Of a DNA stretch of 64,000 bases, positions 46,526 to 58,804 are shown one piece after another. Within the stretch, counting starts at the first letter, position 1. The number at the start of each line of letters is the position of its first letter. Position numbers and translations under genes: made by a program. The notes beneath the pieces are model-generated. The model had not been told where the DNA came from and made no database searches. It worked only from the letters and a program-made list of their open reading frames with translations. The stretch is taken from the NCBI GenBank assembly GCA_022495995.1, contig JAFEMH010001463.1, positions 62,001 to 126,000 of the forward strand. Direction: 5' to 3'. Source of the stretch: Adenophora triphylla var. japonica. Lineage: Eukaryota; Streptophyta; Magnoliopsida; Asterales; Campanulaceae.

Positions 46526-47423
46526 ATGTAAACCCTCGATTACCTCTGTATTTGTTGCATTGGAAATCAATTTGTGATTTTTATTTGTGATTACCGCCGT
46601 TGAGTTCTGCTACCGCCACCGCACCGCCGTTGAGTCCGTCTGAATTTGTTACTTCAAGACTGTTTTGATGATAATATATTTTCCGTAGGCTCTCAATTGA
46701 TTTAATTGTTTATCTAGGGTTATGGTTGGACATCTTTAATTAATTGATTTTTAGCTGGATTTGTATGAGTTTTGGATCCTCACACCAAGCAATGTGATTG
46801 AATGTCTTTTATACAATTTTTTTTTCTTTTCCTTTGCTCGTGTTGAATGTCATTGTGATTTAACTGAAAAGTTGATGTTTATATCTGTCTGTGATTTGTA
46901 AGAATTCAATTATTTACTCAATTCCACTTGAGTTATTCCAATATAAATTCATGAAGAAAGGGCAAAGTGATTGTTATTTTGGTTCCTGCATAATTGTTAA
47001 AGTGAAACTATGCATTTTGATGATGTCACTGTTATCTTTGACAACTTTAATGTGTTGATAAATTCATATGAAGAAATGATAGTGTTCTTATGGACAACTA
47101 GATGTGTAAAAGACATTAAGGCTCATTATGATGAAAAGCCAATAAAATGACTATATTTCTTGACAATTTTGTTCTCATGCGACAGGGAAGTATCATAAAG
47201 CCAATCAATGACTATATTTCTTGACAACTTACATGCTAGTATTTTTAGTATTGGGATATGGAAAAGAAACGAATACATCAACTGGGATGAGCTTAAAGTG
47301 TCAAATTTGCTTAGTGGTAAAAATGTTATTAATCTAAACTTAAAGGGTGAGGGGGGGGGAGGTGAATGTCTCAATAATGTAACATATTCAACCGCACACT
47401 ATCTCACTGGTTCTAGATCCCAT
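46526..47423. other. Leader intron of the CACTA element, no gene seen
   Basis: T-rich sequence with a short duplication of TGACTATATTTCTTGACAA (47150 and 47208). The phrase GAGGTGAATGTCT near 47360 is echoed near 47548. Confidence 0.5.
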
Positions 47424-47512
47424 TTTGGGGCGATTGACGGCTTCGCGGACGGTGATGTATGTCGCCTACGTTTGAGCGCCTGATATCAATCCTGGCACCC
47501 TAGATGCACCTT
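47424..47512 (+). repeat. Fragment matching the leader of nested Tat-like element 1
   Basis: GGGGCGATTGACGGC-TCGCGGACG...CGCCTACGTTTGAGCGCCTGA is the reverse complement of about 7965-8045. Because nested element 1 reads on the - strand, this fragment is in the element's own forward direction. Similarity is roughly 80 % by eye. Confidence 0.7.
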
Positions 47513-47672
47513 AGGTCGGATCTTGTGTAAAGTCAAAGGAGGAGGGGGGTGAATGTCTAAAATTAGGAAGACTTGGATGGAAGTATTGTTAAGGAATTAG
47601 ACTCCTAATCATTATCTAAAATTAGGAAGAAAACTCTTAGTGGCACTTCTTATAGGGTATTGTGGTTGGTGG

Positions 47673-48153
47673 TTAACATCTTAAAATATAAACAAGATGA
47701 GAGCCTTTCTCATCCACAACTATCAAAATCCGTCCACTTTAACCAAGAAAAATAGAGCAAACAAGTTCTCGACTATTTGAGCAAATAATTTTCTGTTTAA
47801 TAAGAGTTTTTCCAGTTTCACTGTCCGTATTGTATCTCAGAATCTCAAACATCACAACCATGTTTGTGACAATGTCTGTTTTCTCTTCACTGGTGTTATA
47901 CTGTTACCTTGTTTTTACTTGTGACCATATAACACCAGTGAAGAGTAAAACAGGCACTGTCACAAACATGGCTGTGATGTTTGAGATCCTTAGAGAGAAG
48001 AGGACAATAAAACTGGAAAAATTTCTTATTAAATAGAAAATTCTTTGCTCAAACAGTCGAGAACTTATTTGCTCTGTCTTTCTTGGTCAAAGATGGATAG
48101 GGTTTTGATAGTTGTGGATGAGAAAGACTCTCATCTTGTTTATAAATGTTAAT
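47673..48153. repeat. Long foldback repeat, about 480 bp
   Basis: Two arms of about 200 bp are inverted copies: TAAACAAGATGAGAG-CTTTCTCATCCACAACTATCAAAA on the left and its complement on the right. Pairing also includes the AACACCAGTGAAGAG and CATCACA-CCATGTTTGTGAC stretches, leaving a loop of about 30 bases near 47905-47935. There is no coding potential. It may be a foldback transposon/MITE or, if transcribed, a hairpin precursor of small RNAs. Confidence 0.88.
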
Positions 48154-48683
48154 TTAATTCATCATTGTAAAATTATATATTTTACAACAAAGAATTAAAT
48201 ATTAATATTTAAAATTATTCACAATAGTAATAATTTAAAAAATACAATAGCCGAAATTTCTTGATTTTCGATTATAAAGCAAGTAGACAAAGTGATATTT
48301 GCATTTCATATAATCGTGCATTTCGGGATGAGATAGGTTTATCAAACAAGCACTTAAAGGATATAGTAGGTATTGATTCCAGGTCAACAAGTGTTCAATT
48401 TCTGGTCCTAAAGAATTGTAAAATTTGAAACCTATATGACAATTAATTTGTATAAAGTTATATCTAGGGGCGTAAGTGGTTAGGTAGGGACACCATTGTC
48501 ATTTAGTTTAGTTTGAACTAGAGCTCAAGATTTGTTGATACTATGAAGCCAACCCCAATTTTAAACCTAATTTTAAATATTAAAAATTTACAATTATTCA
48601 CAATATTAATAGGTAAAAATCCCAGCAGCCCCAATTTGAGTGAATAGCAACATCATCAATAAAGATTGAGACTTTAAGGCAAC
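48154..48683. other. AT-rich upstream region of the second DUF7745-like gene
   Basis: Contains two TTAATATT(T)AAAAATT..ATTCACAATA-type phrases (48200 and 48575), a short direct duplication. No coding potential. Confidence 0.5.
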
Positions 48684-50260
48684 ATGGAGCATTACAATGG
48701 AGAAATTGTTTCCCGAGAGTATCAATTTCAACAAGACATTCTTAAACTCTCGCGCTTTCACCAAAAACAACACTGGAAACTTATTGACAGGAAGTATAGC
48801 ATGCCATGCATCTGGTCTCTAAAAGATTGGAAGATTGATTGGGATCTGCTCCGAGCTGCTTCGTGCTTTTGGGATTCGGAGCGACATGTGTTCACCCTAT
48901 CGTACAATGATCTGATGCCAACGATGGAGGATTTTCGAGCACTGACTGGTGTGGCTGAGTCGAGGACTGTGGCATTTCCGCGAGACAGAAGATTAGTTAC
49001 GGAGCAACTATCTGAATTCTTGGGATTATCAGCAGACTGGGTATCGGACATTGTCGTGGACGATAGATTCATAGATTTGACTCATATAGCCAGATTGAGT
49101 CGGACCAGCCCCAGTCTGTTTGATGTATCCACTTCCTTAGATATATTCATGTTGCTCATTCTGTCTGCGCACTACTTCTGCGGCTACATCGGAGTGTGTC
49201 CAGCTACGCTGTTAGAGATCATCAGGCAGCTGAGAGGTGATCGAGGAGTTGACATTCGGCATATTCAATCTGGACAGGGAGCGATGGACATCATTCCACT
49301 GTTGCTAGCGGAGACATACCACGGCTTTGATAAATTAGCCTGAGGATCTGAGTACATGGGATCAGGTAGCCCCAGATTACTATCATTGTGGCTGTATGAG
49401 AGATTGCGCTTGATCTCGCCACTGCAAGAGGGGCAGACGACATTACCTTGGGCGACTGGACAGCGCAGGATATTAAGGGATGCCGCTACTGAGAGTTGGC
49501 ATAGGAGGTTAGCCTTGGCCCGATATGAGATCGCAAACCTGTACTATTGGATTCCGGCATGGGGATTGCAGACTATGAGAGATATTCAGGATGAGTCAGT
49601 GATTGTCCGACTTCTGGGACTATATGTATCATCCTTTTACATTCCATCTCTAGTGAGCAGATAGTACGGATACCCACAGCAGACCAATCGAACATTGAGA
49701 GAGCAGTTGACGACTAATACCATGCCGATGATTATGACTGAGCCTCAGACTACACAGTTCTTTGGCAGAGCATTTCTAGAGGGCTTTCTTCCGATACGAC
49801 CACTACTCTGTCAGACTAGAGGTATCACATTTCTGACCACCGAGTATCTGATATGGTACGAGGAGCAGCAGGGTCATGTACAGCTGATGATAGAGGCTCG
49901 ACGCCGAGAGTATTTTGGGGCATACTATTTTTCCAGTCGGACATTAAGAGACATAGAGGCCAAGAGCAACCCTGATGAAATCACTGGCGACATTGCAGCA
50001 GATTATGAGAGACGGGAGCTTCAGAGAGTTGCTTTGAGAAATGATCCCGAAGTGATAGCTCGCAGAGAGGCCTTGAGGCAGGAAAGAGCGTGCGAGAGCT
50101 ACCAGGGCGATTGATCCACCGGCTCACACGATACACGAGCCGGGGACGAGCTCGAGGCCCGGCTTTTCGACATACCTAGACCAAAGACCTCCCGGGGATC
50201 GAGGCAGAGGAAGAGTAAAGATTCGAGTTCGGGAGCGGGAACGAGTTCCTAGACACTTTA
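48684..50260 (+). pseudogene. Second DUF7745-like gene, within the CACTA leader intron
   Basis: The frame starts at ATG 48684 (MEHYNGEIVS) and is homologous throughout to 10305-11849: WDLLRAASCFWDSERHVF, YNDLMPTMEDFRALTG, GSGSPRLLSLWLYERL, YVSSFYIPSLVSR, EYLIWYEEQQG and SRTLRDIEAK, then a basic, Ser-rich tail. The function is unknown. All parts stay in one frame with stops at 49341-49343, 49662-49664 and 50112-50114, and no frameshift, so it decayed less than the Tat copy. There is no intron. Its neighbours (CACTA leader, foldback, Tat fragment) suggest it was carried in from a Tat-like element. Confidence 0.72.
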
Positions 50261-50468
50261 AGAAGATCTGTTAATATATTGTTAAATATGAGATAGAAGC
50301 TTTAAATTTATTTTAAGAAGATCTGTGTTGCTTTTAAGTTTGTAATTCAAATTTAGGGAATGGTAATACGTTAATTACTTCTAAACTGTTAATATATTAT
50401 GAAATCAAATAATTATTAACATCCCAATTTTTTTCATCCGTCGATTAAATTGAGTGTACGTATAATAT
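50261..50468. other. Spacer before TNP2
   Basis: A short direct repeat of TTTAAGAAGATCTGT (50258 and 50312) lies in AT-rich DNA. The splice acceptor ATTGCAATGCAG follows at 50471-50482. Confidence 0.5.
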
Positions 50469-53400
50469 ATGGATTGCAATGCAGGAGTGTTGTCTGTCAA
50501 TGATGATCGTAGTTGGATGTACAATCGAAAGTTGCCGAATCAAAGCAGTATCAATCCTGAGTTTATAAGAGGGTTGAAGGGGTTTATTGAATTTGCTAAA
50601 TCAAATCCCAGTCACATGAATGGTGGTAAGATTAGGTGTCCATGCGCCAAGTGTTGTAATACCAAGTATCACAGCTTGATCGATACTCAGAAACATCTTT
50701 TGCGTAACGGGTTTGATGTTGGGTACAAACGGTGGACTCGTCATGGTGAGCAAATGATATTGCGCACAAATGTTGCGAATAATCCCCCCAGGAATATTCA
50801 TGTACCTCCCGAACCCGAACCTATTATTCAGGACAATGAAGAACCAGCTTTGAATATGGAAGATATGGTTAGGGATGCAGCCGGTCCTTAGTTCGATTGG
50901 TCAGAGAATCAACAACAAGAACCAACCCCTGCAGCCAAGAAATTTATTGATGCTATGGACTCTGCAAAAGAGAAGGTCTATCCAGGTTGCGAGATCAGTG
51001 TGTTGGAGGCTGTGGCTGAGCTCCTTAACATAAAGGCTGATTGCAATATTAGCCAGTCTGCTTATAATCGTATCATGAAAGCAATTAAGCGGATGTTGTC
51101 GAAAGAGAATAAGATAGTTACAAACTTTTATGAGACAAAGATGTTGGTTGGGCAGATTTGGGCTATGTTATGAAAAGATTGATGCGTGTAAGAATGACTG
51201 CATGCTATTCTACAAGGAAGATTCACAGAAGACAGAGTGTTCAATTTGCGAACAAAGTAGATATAAGCCAAATCGGAGGGGTAGTTCAAAACACAAGAAA
51301 AACAAACCACATAAGCAGTTGCGTTACATGCCATTGATTCCAAGACTGCAATGCCTCTACACGTCTAAATCTACTGCAGAAGCAATGCATTGGCATAAGG
51401 AAAGTTTGCGTGAAGAGGGTGTGTTGATTCATCCCAGTGATGGGGAGGCATGGAAACACTTTGATAAGACTTATCCTGACTTTGCGTCTGAAGCAAGAAA
51501 TATATAGTTATGCATCTGCTCTGATGGTTTCAATCCGTTTGGTCCTGGGGCAAAATCTTACTCTTGTTGACCGGTTATAGCCACTGTCTACAATCTTCCC
51601 CCTGGTTGTGTATGAGTGATCCCTACATGTTCTTTTCGTTATTCATCCTCGGACCAAACAGCTCTGGGAGGAACATTGATGTCTATCTCCGACCTTTGAT
51701 GGATGAATTGAAACAGCTTTGGGAGGATGGGGTCAAAATGTGGGATGCTTTTAAGCGACAGAATTTCATCATGAAGGCTGCGTTGATGTGGACAGTTAAT
51801 GACTTCCCTACATATAAGATGTTATGGGGTTGAAGCACCCACGGGAAGTTGGCCTGTCCGTATTGTATGAGTGACACAAAGTCTTTCACGCTCAAGCACT
51901 CTGGAAAACCATGTTGGTTCGATTTCCATAGACAATTTCTTCTGGAGGACCACCCATTCAGGACCCAGAAGAATGCGTTTAAAAAGAACAAGATTGACCA
52001 TGATGAGGCCCCGATTCGTTTAAGTGGTGACACGGTCTATGGGGAGGTATCTAGATTGCCCGATCCTCGGTGGGGGAAAAAGTTTTCGAAGACCAAAATA
52101 CAAGGGTTTGGGACTTCCCATAACTGGACCAAGAGGAGTATATTTTGGGAGCTGCCATACTGGAAAACAAATCTCATTCGACATAACCTTGACGTGATGC
52201 ACATTGAGAAGAATGTATTCGATAATGTTTTTAACACGTTGATGGATTTCAAGGCAACAACTAAAGACACAGAAAAAGGTCGAATGGACCTTAAGGAAAT
52301 CTGTAAGCGGCCGACCTTAGAGATGGCATACGTCAATGGTAAACCAGTTAGACCGGTGGCTCAATACGTGCTTACAAAGGAAAACAAACTCCTCCTCCTG
52401 AAATGGCTCAAGGATTTAAAGCTTCCAGATGGTTACGCGTCTAACATTGGTAACTGTGTCAATGTAGAGGAGGGGAAAGTGCAGGGTTTGAAGAGTCATG
52501 ATTGCCACGTTTTGCTGGATAGACTACTTTCGATTGCTCTCAAGGGTCTCTTGCATGACAATATCTGGGTGGAGTTAACAAAGTTAAGTGAGTTTTTCCG
52601 AGCGTTAACATCGACCACATTGCGTGTTGATCACATGAAAAAGCTTGAGGAGAGCATCGTAGTGACTTTGTGCAAACTTGAGAAGATACTTCCTCCTTCT
52701 TTCTTTGATTCTATGGAGCATTTACCGGTCCACTTGGCATACGAAGCTAGAGTCGGTGGTCCAGTTCAATACAGATGGATGTATCCATTTGAGAGGTAAT
52801 TGAATTTATTCTATTTCTAAATAATTTGAGAGTTAACAATACACCTTCTTTAACATTATTTATATTTTAATCTATGAATGACTTTTAGGTATCTAGGTTA
52901 ATTGAAAAGGAAGATGAGCAATAGGGCCATGGTCGAGGCCTCAATTTCAGAAGCTGTTATTATAGATGAGATTGTTGCCTTTGTCGAAACATATTTTCCT
53001 CCTGATATTGATACGAGATTGACTAGGGTTGGCCGCAATTAAGATGGTGGTTTTCCGTCTAATGGAAACATCTCTGTATTTTCATCCCCTGGCCGGTTGC
53101 TCGGCAAATGGGTTGGTACGCGTACGTTAACCGCTAAAGAGTTTGCCCAGGTCTCACTCTATGTTCTTCTTAACTATGACGAGGTTGGGGAATATATCAA
53201 GCAAGTCATTGATGTTATGTTTACGTCTCGTCGATTAAATTATGCATGTTTAAATACCTGCATATGAAATACCTTGTTTAACCCTATTGCAAAATGTTTG
53301 AAGATTTAGCTCAGGATTTATCTCCAGAACTCATCGCAACTAGGACAGACAGAGAATTTCCAAACTGGCTAAGGAAATATGTAAATATTTCATTTCATTC

Positions 53401-54297
53401 AAATTTATTCTATACACTTTTTTAAACATTCAATCTTAAAATTGTATTAAATTGGTTACATATTGTCTTATAGATAGCTGAACAACCGGGTGATGCCAAA
53501 GCTGCGAGGTTAAGGCATTTAGCAGGAACTCCGTACTTGAACGTTAATTTATACAACGGTTATTTCGTGAATGGCTATATGTTTTATACCAAAGCTTATG
53601 GGGGCTCTAAATTAACGTGGAATAGCGGTGTGAAGCTTAAAGGAAACCTTGATTATTATGGCGTCCTAAAAGACGTAGTCGAGGTGGAGTATTTGGGTGG
53701 AAATAATGTTGTCTTGTTCAATTGTGATTGGCGAGATGATGTGCGAGGTATTAAGAAGCACGCCATATTGACCTCGTCGATGTAAAGGACTTGTCCAGAC
53801 ATAATGGCGACGACGTCTTCATCTTAGCATCTTAAGCACAACAGGTATACTTGACTCCCTACCCTCGTCGGCGACTCGACGGATGGTGGGCTATCTGGAA
53901 GACTAAGGCTAGGAGCATGATTGACAACCTACCCTCGTCGATAACTACAGAGTCTTCATTAGAAACACCCTATCAAGAGGATGAAATGCCAGTGCCACCT
54001 AACATTTCATCAGCTAATCATCCATTAGATGATATCACTCATATTCCTCAAAATGTTGATGAACCCGAGGAGGATTTCTTACCAGTGAATTTGCCACCTC
54101 CTCCGCCTCGTTCAGGTCATCTCGAGCACATTGAAATTGATGAATCAGAGGAAGAGGAAGAGGAAGAGGAAGAGGAAGAGGAAGAGGAAGAGGACATCGA
54201 ACCAGAGTTTGATTCATCAGAGTCCGAAGACGAAGATGAAGAACTTGAGTTTTGTAGTAATTCAGAGTCCAGTGATGATGATGGGGACGAAGATTAA
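50469..54297 (+). pseudogene. TNP2-type CACTA transposase, broken
   Basis: TNP2 proteins cut and move CACTA elements. In order: a transposase-associated domain (DDRSWMYNRKL... CPCAKCCN... RWTRHGEQ, 50510-50755), the TNP2 core (51180-52300) with CSDGFNPFG, GRNIDVYLRPLMDELK, ACPYCMSDTKSF and HNLDVMHIEKNVFD, a DUF4218-like part (KSHDCHVLLDRLL... PPSFFDSMEHLPVHLAYEA, 52480-52800), a DUF4216-like part (DYYGVLKDVVEVEY, 53650-53730) and an acidic Glu/Asp-rich tail (54140-54290). Introns are at 52797-52889 and two or more further on. Lesions include stops at 50889, 51505, 51567-51569 and 51831, at least one more in DUF4218, and frameshifts near 51150 and 53760. At least one stop replaces a conserved Trp. 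Confidence 0.85.
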
Positions 54298-54302
54298 TAA
54301 TA

Positions 54303-54440
54303 GTTTAAAGTTTTATATGTATTGTGAATGCTTTAGATTATTAGAACTTTAAAGTTTTATATGTATTGTGAATGCTTTAGATTATTAGAACTTTAAAGTT
54401 TTATATGTATTGTGAATGCTTTAGATTATTAAAATTTGTC
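54303..54440. repeat. 49-bp tandem repeat after TNP2
   Basis: TTTAAAGTTTTATATGTATTGTGAATGCTTTAGATTATTAGAAC occurs nearly three times directly downstream of the TNP2 stop; it probably lies in the 3' untranslated region. Confidence 0.9.
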
Positions 54441-54479
54441 AACGATTGTTTAGTTTATTTGGTGAGTGTGCTCTGTAAA

Positions 54480-54792
54480 AAAAATAACACGATGGATTGG
54501 ATTAAAATTGAATTGAATTGAAATAATGTGAGCGAGAAACATACTTCTTCCTTGTGACCTATGAGTCGACAACTTAATTGATATTCTGTGGGTAATCGAT
54601 TTCCATGAATCGGAGACTAGTCTCCGATTACAGCATAATCAGACATTGGTCTTCGATTCATGGAAAACATTACCCGGAGAGTATCAATTAAGCTGTCGAC
54701 TCATAGGTCACGAGGACGAGGAAGATTTCTCGCACACATTATTTCAATTCAATTCAATTTAATTTTTAATCCAATCCATCGTGTTAATTTTT
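54480..54792. repeat. Second foldback repeat, about 310 bp
   Basis: The arms begin ATAACACGATGGATTGGATT and continue through AATTGAATTGAATTGAAATAATGTG, CCTATGAGTCGACA and ATGAATC; the complement follows on the right to 54792. A perfect inner palindrome AATCGGAGACTAGTCTCCGATT lies at 54608-54629. It separates the two CACTA genes. No coding potential. Confidence 0.85.
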
Positions 54793-54894
54793 GTTTTTTC
54801 TTGAACATTTAATCTCAAGGAGCTATATGTATTGTGAATATATTGTTTCCTATTGTTAAAGTTGTATATTTTAATATTTTTAGTGTATTTAGAT

Positions 54895-57151
54895 ATGAGT
54901 TCTAGTAGAGCGGGCAGGAAGACACGCCCCGTGTACACATCTATTACTGGGACGCAACCGTCCCGATCTGATACAGGTGCTACCGGTACTGATGATGTCG
55001 ACCCTACACTTAGTAGTACCAGCTCCACCTCTGGGGCCGATACTCCTACTCCTGTCGATTCTGAGGGGAGGACGTTTCTCCAGATATCGCGACATTATGT
55101 ACAGTAAGTAACTCTTCATTAATTTGATATACGTTGGTTCCTTTTTGTTTTATATATAATTCATTATTTAAGTTAAAATGTTATTGTATAAATATACTTG
55201 GCAGGTTTGTAGGTGCATACCCTACCCCAGGGACAAAGATTGGGCAGTATTGGTGGTCTCGGGTCATGCCAGAGTTTTGGCCCAATTGAAAATCATTGCC
55301 ATGGAAGGAGAAGGAGAATGCTTGAGAGGAGTTTAAGGTAATGTGTTAATGGTTCTTATTTAAAACTTAAATGTTAGTTTGTTATTAAAATGTTATAATT
55401 AATAATGATTATACTCTTTTAGTTTTGTAATGTTATCATTATATGTTGTAGTTGAAATTTACATGGACGCCGGATATCGACGAGGCGTCGGTTAAATATG
55501 TTTTCAAGAAACAGTGTTCGAAGTTATTTCGGGATCATATTGGTAACATATTTATCTATTCTTAATTAGTTTAATTAACAAAGATTATACTCTTTTAATT
55601 TTATAATGTTATCATTATATGTCTACGAGATATTCATATTTTTTATAGGTATGACGAAGTCTAAATTTTATATTAAGCGGCTCGCGGCAGGATTAGCGCC
55701 CTTGACACCTCCTTGGATGACCGAGGAGGTGTTTGGTAGCTTATGTGAACATTGGTCGTCGGATGGGGCGATAGCTATCGCCCAACAGGCTCGGGCAAAT
55801 AGAGCAGGCTCCACGGGGTCGGCGACAAAGCATACGATGGGGACGATACCAGTCGGTGAGCATCACTACCGTATGGTATGTATGTTAGTTTAAATGTAGT
55901 GTATGCATGCTTTTAAATAGGTTTATGTACGTATGTTAGCTGGGAGCCATGTTGATGCTATGAAATTTATGGTTTTAGTTTAATTGACTTTGAAATCAAA
56001 CAGGACGGTTGTATGCACGTTGTTGGTGGGTGTTAGTGTAAATGATAAGAAATACATGGGGTGTTAGTTTAAATATAGAGTATGCATGCTTTTAAATAGG
56101 TTTATATACGTATGTTAGCTGGGAGCCATGTTGATGCTATGAAATCCATGGTTTTAGTTTAATTGACTTTGAAACCAAACAGGACGGTTGTATGCACGTT
56201 GTTGGTAGGTGTTAGTGTAAATGATAAGAAATACATGGGGTGTTAGTTTAAATGTAGTGTATGCATGCTTTTAAATAGGTTTATGTACGTATGTTAGCTG
56301 GGAGTCATGTTGATGCTATGAAATCCATGGTTTTAGTGTAAATGTAGTGTATCTTTTCTTTTCTAAGATTACCCCTAAATCCTAATGAATTAAGTAAATA
56401 TTATACTCACAACTTTAGTGATTAAAGAGAACATTTTTTTTATTACAAGGATAATATGGGAAGCTAAATGTTGCATTTATACCATTTCAAAATAATAATC
56501 TCGCTTCTTTTATTTATAGGAAAAGGAACATGGCCCGGATGTCAGTTTTTTGGATGTTTTCGTTAGCACCCATGTCCGACCTCCTACATCGCCCGATCAA
56601 CCTCCGCAATGGGTTGACGATCGCTCTGCATTGGCCTTTGTAAGTAAACTATCATTAAATGACTTGATTTTGAATATGTAAATTTATTTATGTACATTAC
56701 ATTTTGTATATGATTATATTGGTTTGTTTTATTTTGACAGAGTATATATCAAGTCTCCGTTGTTCCCGAAGGTACTCCTCCCGGCCAGCCCGTTCCTTTC
56801 GTGCCTGAAGTTTGGCGCTCAGTCACCTCGGATGGACATCCAAAGAGAGGAGACCGAGTGTTAGGGATGGGGGATCACGGGCTGCAATGCCCATCGACGT
56901 CGACCGGCCGTCGGCCAAATGTTTTCACGCCCGATAATCGGTATAATGCTTCGAGGATCGACACTCTGGAGGCTGAGTTGGCTGAGGAGAGACGCGTGGG
57001 TGCAGAGACTAGGGCATAGCTTTTGGGCGCTTTGGAGGCTCAGGAGCAGCGTCTGGCGGAGAATGATCGGAAATTTGCGATGTTGATGGCCCATATGCAG
57101 AATCAGCAGCAGGGTAATAATTTCCAGCCTCCCCAATTCCCCCCGAGTTGA
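54895..57151 (+). pseudogene. Ptta/En/Spm-type second protein of the CACTA element
   Basis: This type of protein accompanies TNP2 in plant CACTA elements and probably binds the subterminal repeats. Six exons follow from splice signals and phase: 54895-55103, 55205-55337, 55452-55542, 55649-55875, 56520-56639 and 56741-57151. Residues 1-65 are Ser/Thr-rich. The conserved centre includes WTPDIDEASVKYVFKK, MTKSKFYIKRLA and FLDVFVSTHVRPP, the pattern of the plant Transposase_24 family. The C-terminal region is a coiled coil (RIDTLEAELAEERR, LEAQEQRLAENDRKF) ending Gln-rich. Two TGA stops in exon 2 sit at likely Trp positions and one TAG (57017-57019) interrupts the coiled coil. No frameshift is visible. 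Confidence 0.78.
55877..56345. repeat. 183-bp tandem repeat in intron 4 of the second CACTA gene
   Basis: About 2.5 copies of a unit starting GTTAGTTTAAATGTAGTGTATGCATGCTTTTAAATAGG. Copies differ at only a few positions, so the duplication is recent relative to the coding decay. Confidence 0.9.
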
Positions 57152-57399
57152 TTTCGTACTATTTTATACTTTTTTGTAGTAACATTTGTGATATTTGTTT
57201 GTAATAACATTTTGGATACTGGGATGCCCCCCCCCTCGCCTCCCCACCGATTTGGTACCCGTGGGAGCCCCAGCCACCCCCCATTTGGTAAGCTGATATT
57301 TGGTTTTTAGATTTATAGTTTTAGTTTTATCAATTGAATTGTTATATCAGGTACAAAAAAATTGGTTAATGGATATATTTTTTTTATTTTATTGCATTA
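57152..57399. other. 3' region of the second CACTA gene
   Basis: Contains a C-rich stretch (57226-57284) with possible weak coding-like proline codons but no frame of note, then AT-rich sequence leading to the right subterminal array. Confidence 0.5.
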
Positions 57400-58037
57400 T
57401 CAGCGACAGAAATTTTCGTCGTTGTATTAATAATATTTTAATTAATAAATTTTTATTCCAGCGACGAAAATTTTCGCCGCTATATCAATTTATTTTAATT
57501 TAATTTAATTTAATTTTTATTTTCACTGGCAAAATATTCCGTCCCTGGGATAAAAATTTAATTAAAATTAATAAATACAGCGACGAAAATTTTCTTCGCT
57601 GAATTAATATAATTTAATTAAATTTTTATTCCAGCGACGAAATATTACGCCGGTAAAATTAAAAATTAATTAAATTAAATTATCTCAGCGACGGAAATTT
57701 CCGCCGCTGAATTAATTCATTTTAATTAAATTTTTATTCCACCGGCGGAATATTCCGTTGCTGAAATAAAAATTTTATTAAATTATATTAATTCAGCGAC
57801 GAAAAATTCCGTCGCTAATATCAAAAGATCACCGACGAAATATTAATTCCGTCGGTAAAATGAAAAGTATACCGACGGAATTTGGTCCGTCGGACCACTG
57901 GGGCGGGATGATAGCGGCGGACCACCGATGAAATTTTTCCGTCAATGATGACCGTTAGCGACGGGTCAATGATGACCGTTAGCGACGGAATTGTGATTTT
58001 AGTGGCTAAAACATGTTTTTTTTGTAAGTATAGGTCC
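57400..58037. repeat. Right subterminal array and right end of the CACTA element
   Basis: About a dozen CAGCGACGAAAATTTTCGTCGCTG-type palindromes with AT-rich spacers (57400-57985), the mirror of the left array. The end GTGATTTTAGTGGCTAAAACATGTTTTTTTTGTAAGTA resembles the reverse of a CACTACAAGAAAA terminus with two or three mutations. The last 70 bp contain a short duplication of GGTCAATGATGACCGTTAGCGACGG. Confidence 0.8.
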
Positions 58038-58169
58038 AACAATAACAAACAATTTTCTTAATTTGGTAAAACTAAGCATCTCAACAATAGTAATGATGCA
58101 TACAAGAAAAGATCCATTTTGGGTTTTGAATGGAAAAATTGGGAAATTATTTATGCCAAGGAACTATTC

Positions 58170-58372
<203 letters not shown>

Positions 58373-58804
58373 TCTCAAGCCAGAAAAAAGAGAAAGGCTG
58401 TATTAGACTTGTAACAATCAACGTAAAACTTTATCACAATTTCAAACCGTAAATTAAAATTTAGGCTTTATTATTGTTTTATTGTTATGGTATAATATAC
58501 ACTGTAACTGTAAACACATAGAGATTGTGGTGTGAACCAATCAAATAATTTGCTTTTGTGGCACTATCATCTACACATTTCGATGTTCATTTCATATTAT
58601 TGCATCATTAGTCTAGTATGATTGATAGGTCACAACAAACAATTTTTTAAATTACACTCTCTACGTCTTAAAATAATGAGAATCCCTTTTCAATTTTCAA
58701 ACATTTGAAGAGTACACTATGAACAATTTTTTAAATTACACTCTCTATGTCTTAAAATAATGATAATCCCTTATCACTTTTCAAACATTTTAAGGGTACA
58801 CTAT
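58373..58804. other. AT-rich intergenic DNA
   Basis: The phrase CAATTTTTTAAATTACACTCTCTAYGTCTTAAAATAATGA-AATCCCTT occurs at 58639 and again at 58722, a tandem duplicate with a 73-83-bp period that may be a degenerate MITE terminus. No gene seen. Confidence 0.5.

Larger units (their letters stand above)
43215..58037 (+). mobile_element. Decayed CACTA (En/Spm) transposon carrying foreign segments
   Basis: Subterminal arrays of CGACGGAATATTCCGTCG lie at 43215-44095, 46150-46250 and 57400-57985. Between them are a TNP2 transposase pseudogene (50469-54297) and a second Ptta/En/Spm gene (54895-57151), in the order usual for plant CACTA elements. The right end, CATGTTTTTTTTGTAAGTA, resembles a damaged inverse of CACTACAAGAAAAA; the left terminus is not recognisable, and a 3-bp TSD could not be shown. 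Segments not usual in such elements are a B3 fragment, a GGT minisatellite, a Tat-derived fragment, a DUF7745-like gene and two foldback repeats. Confidence 0.8.
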
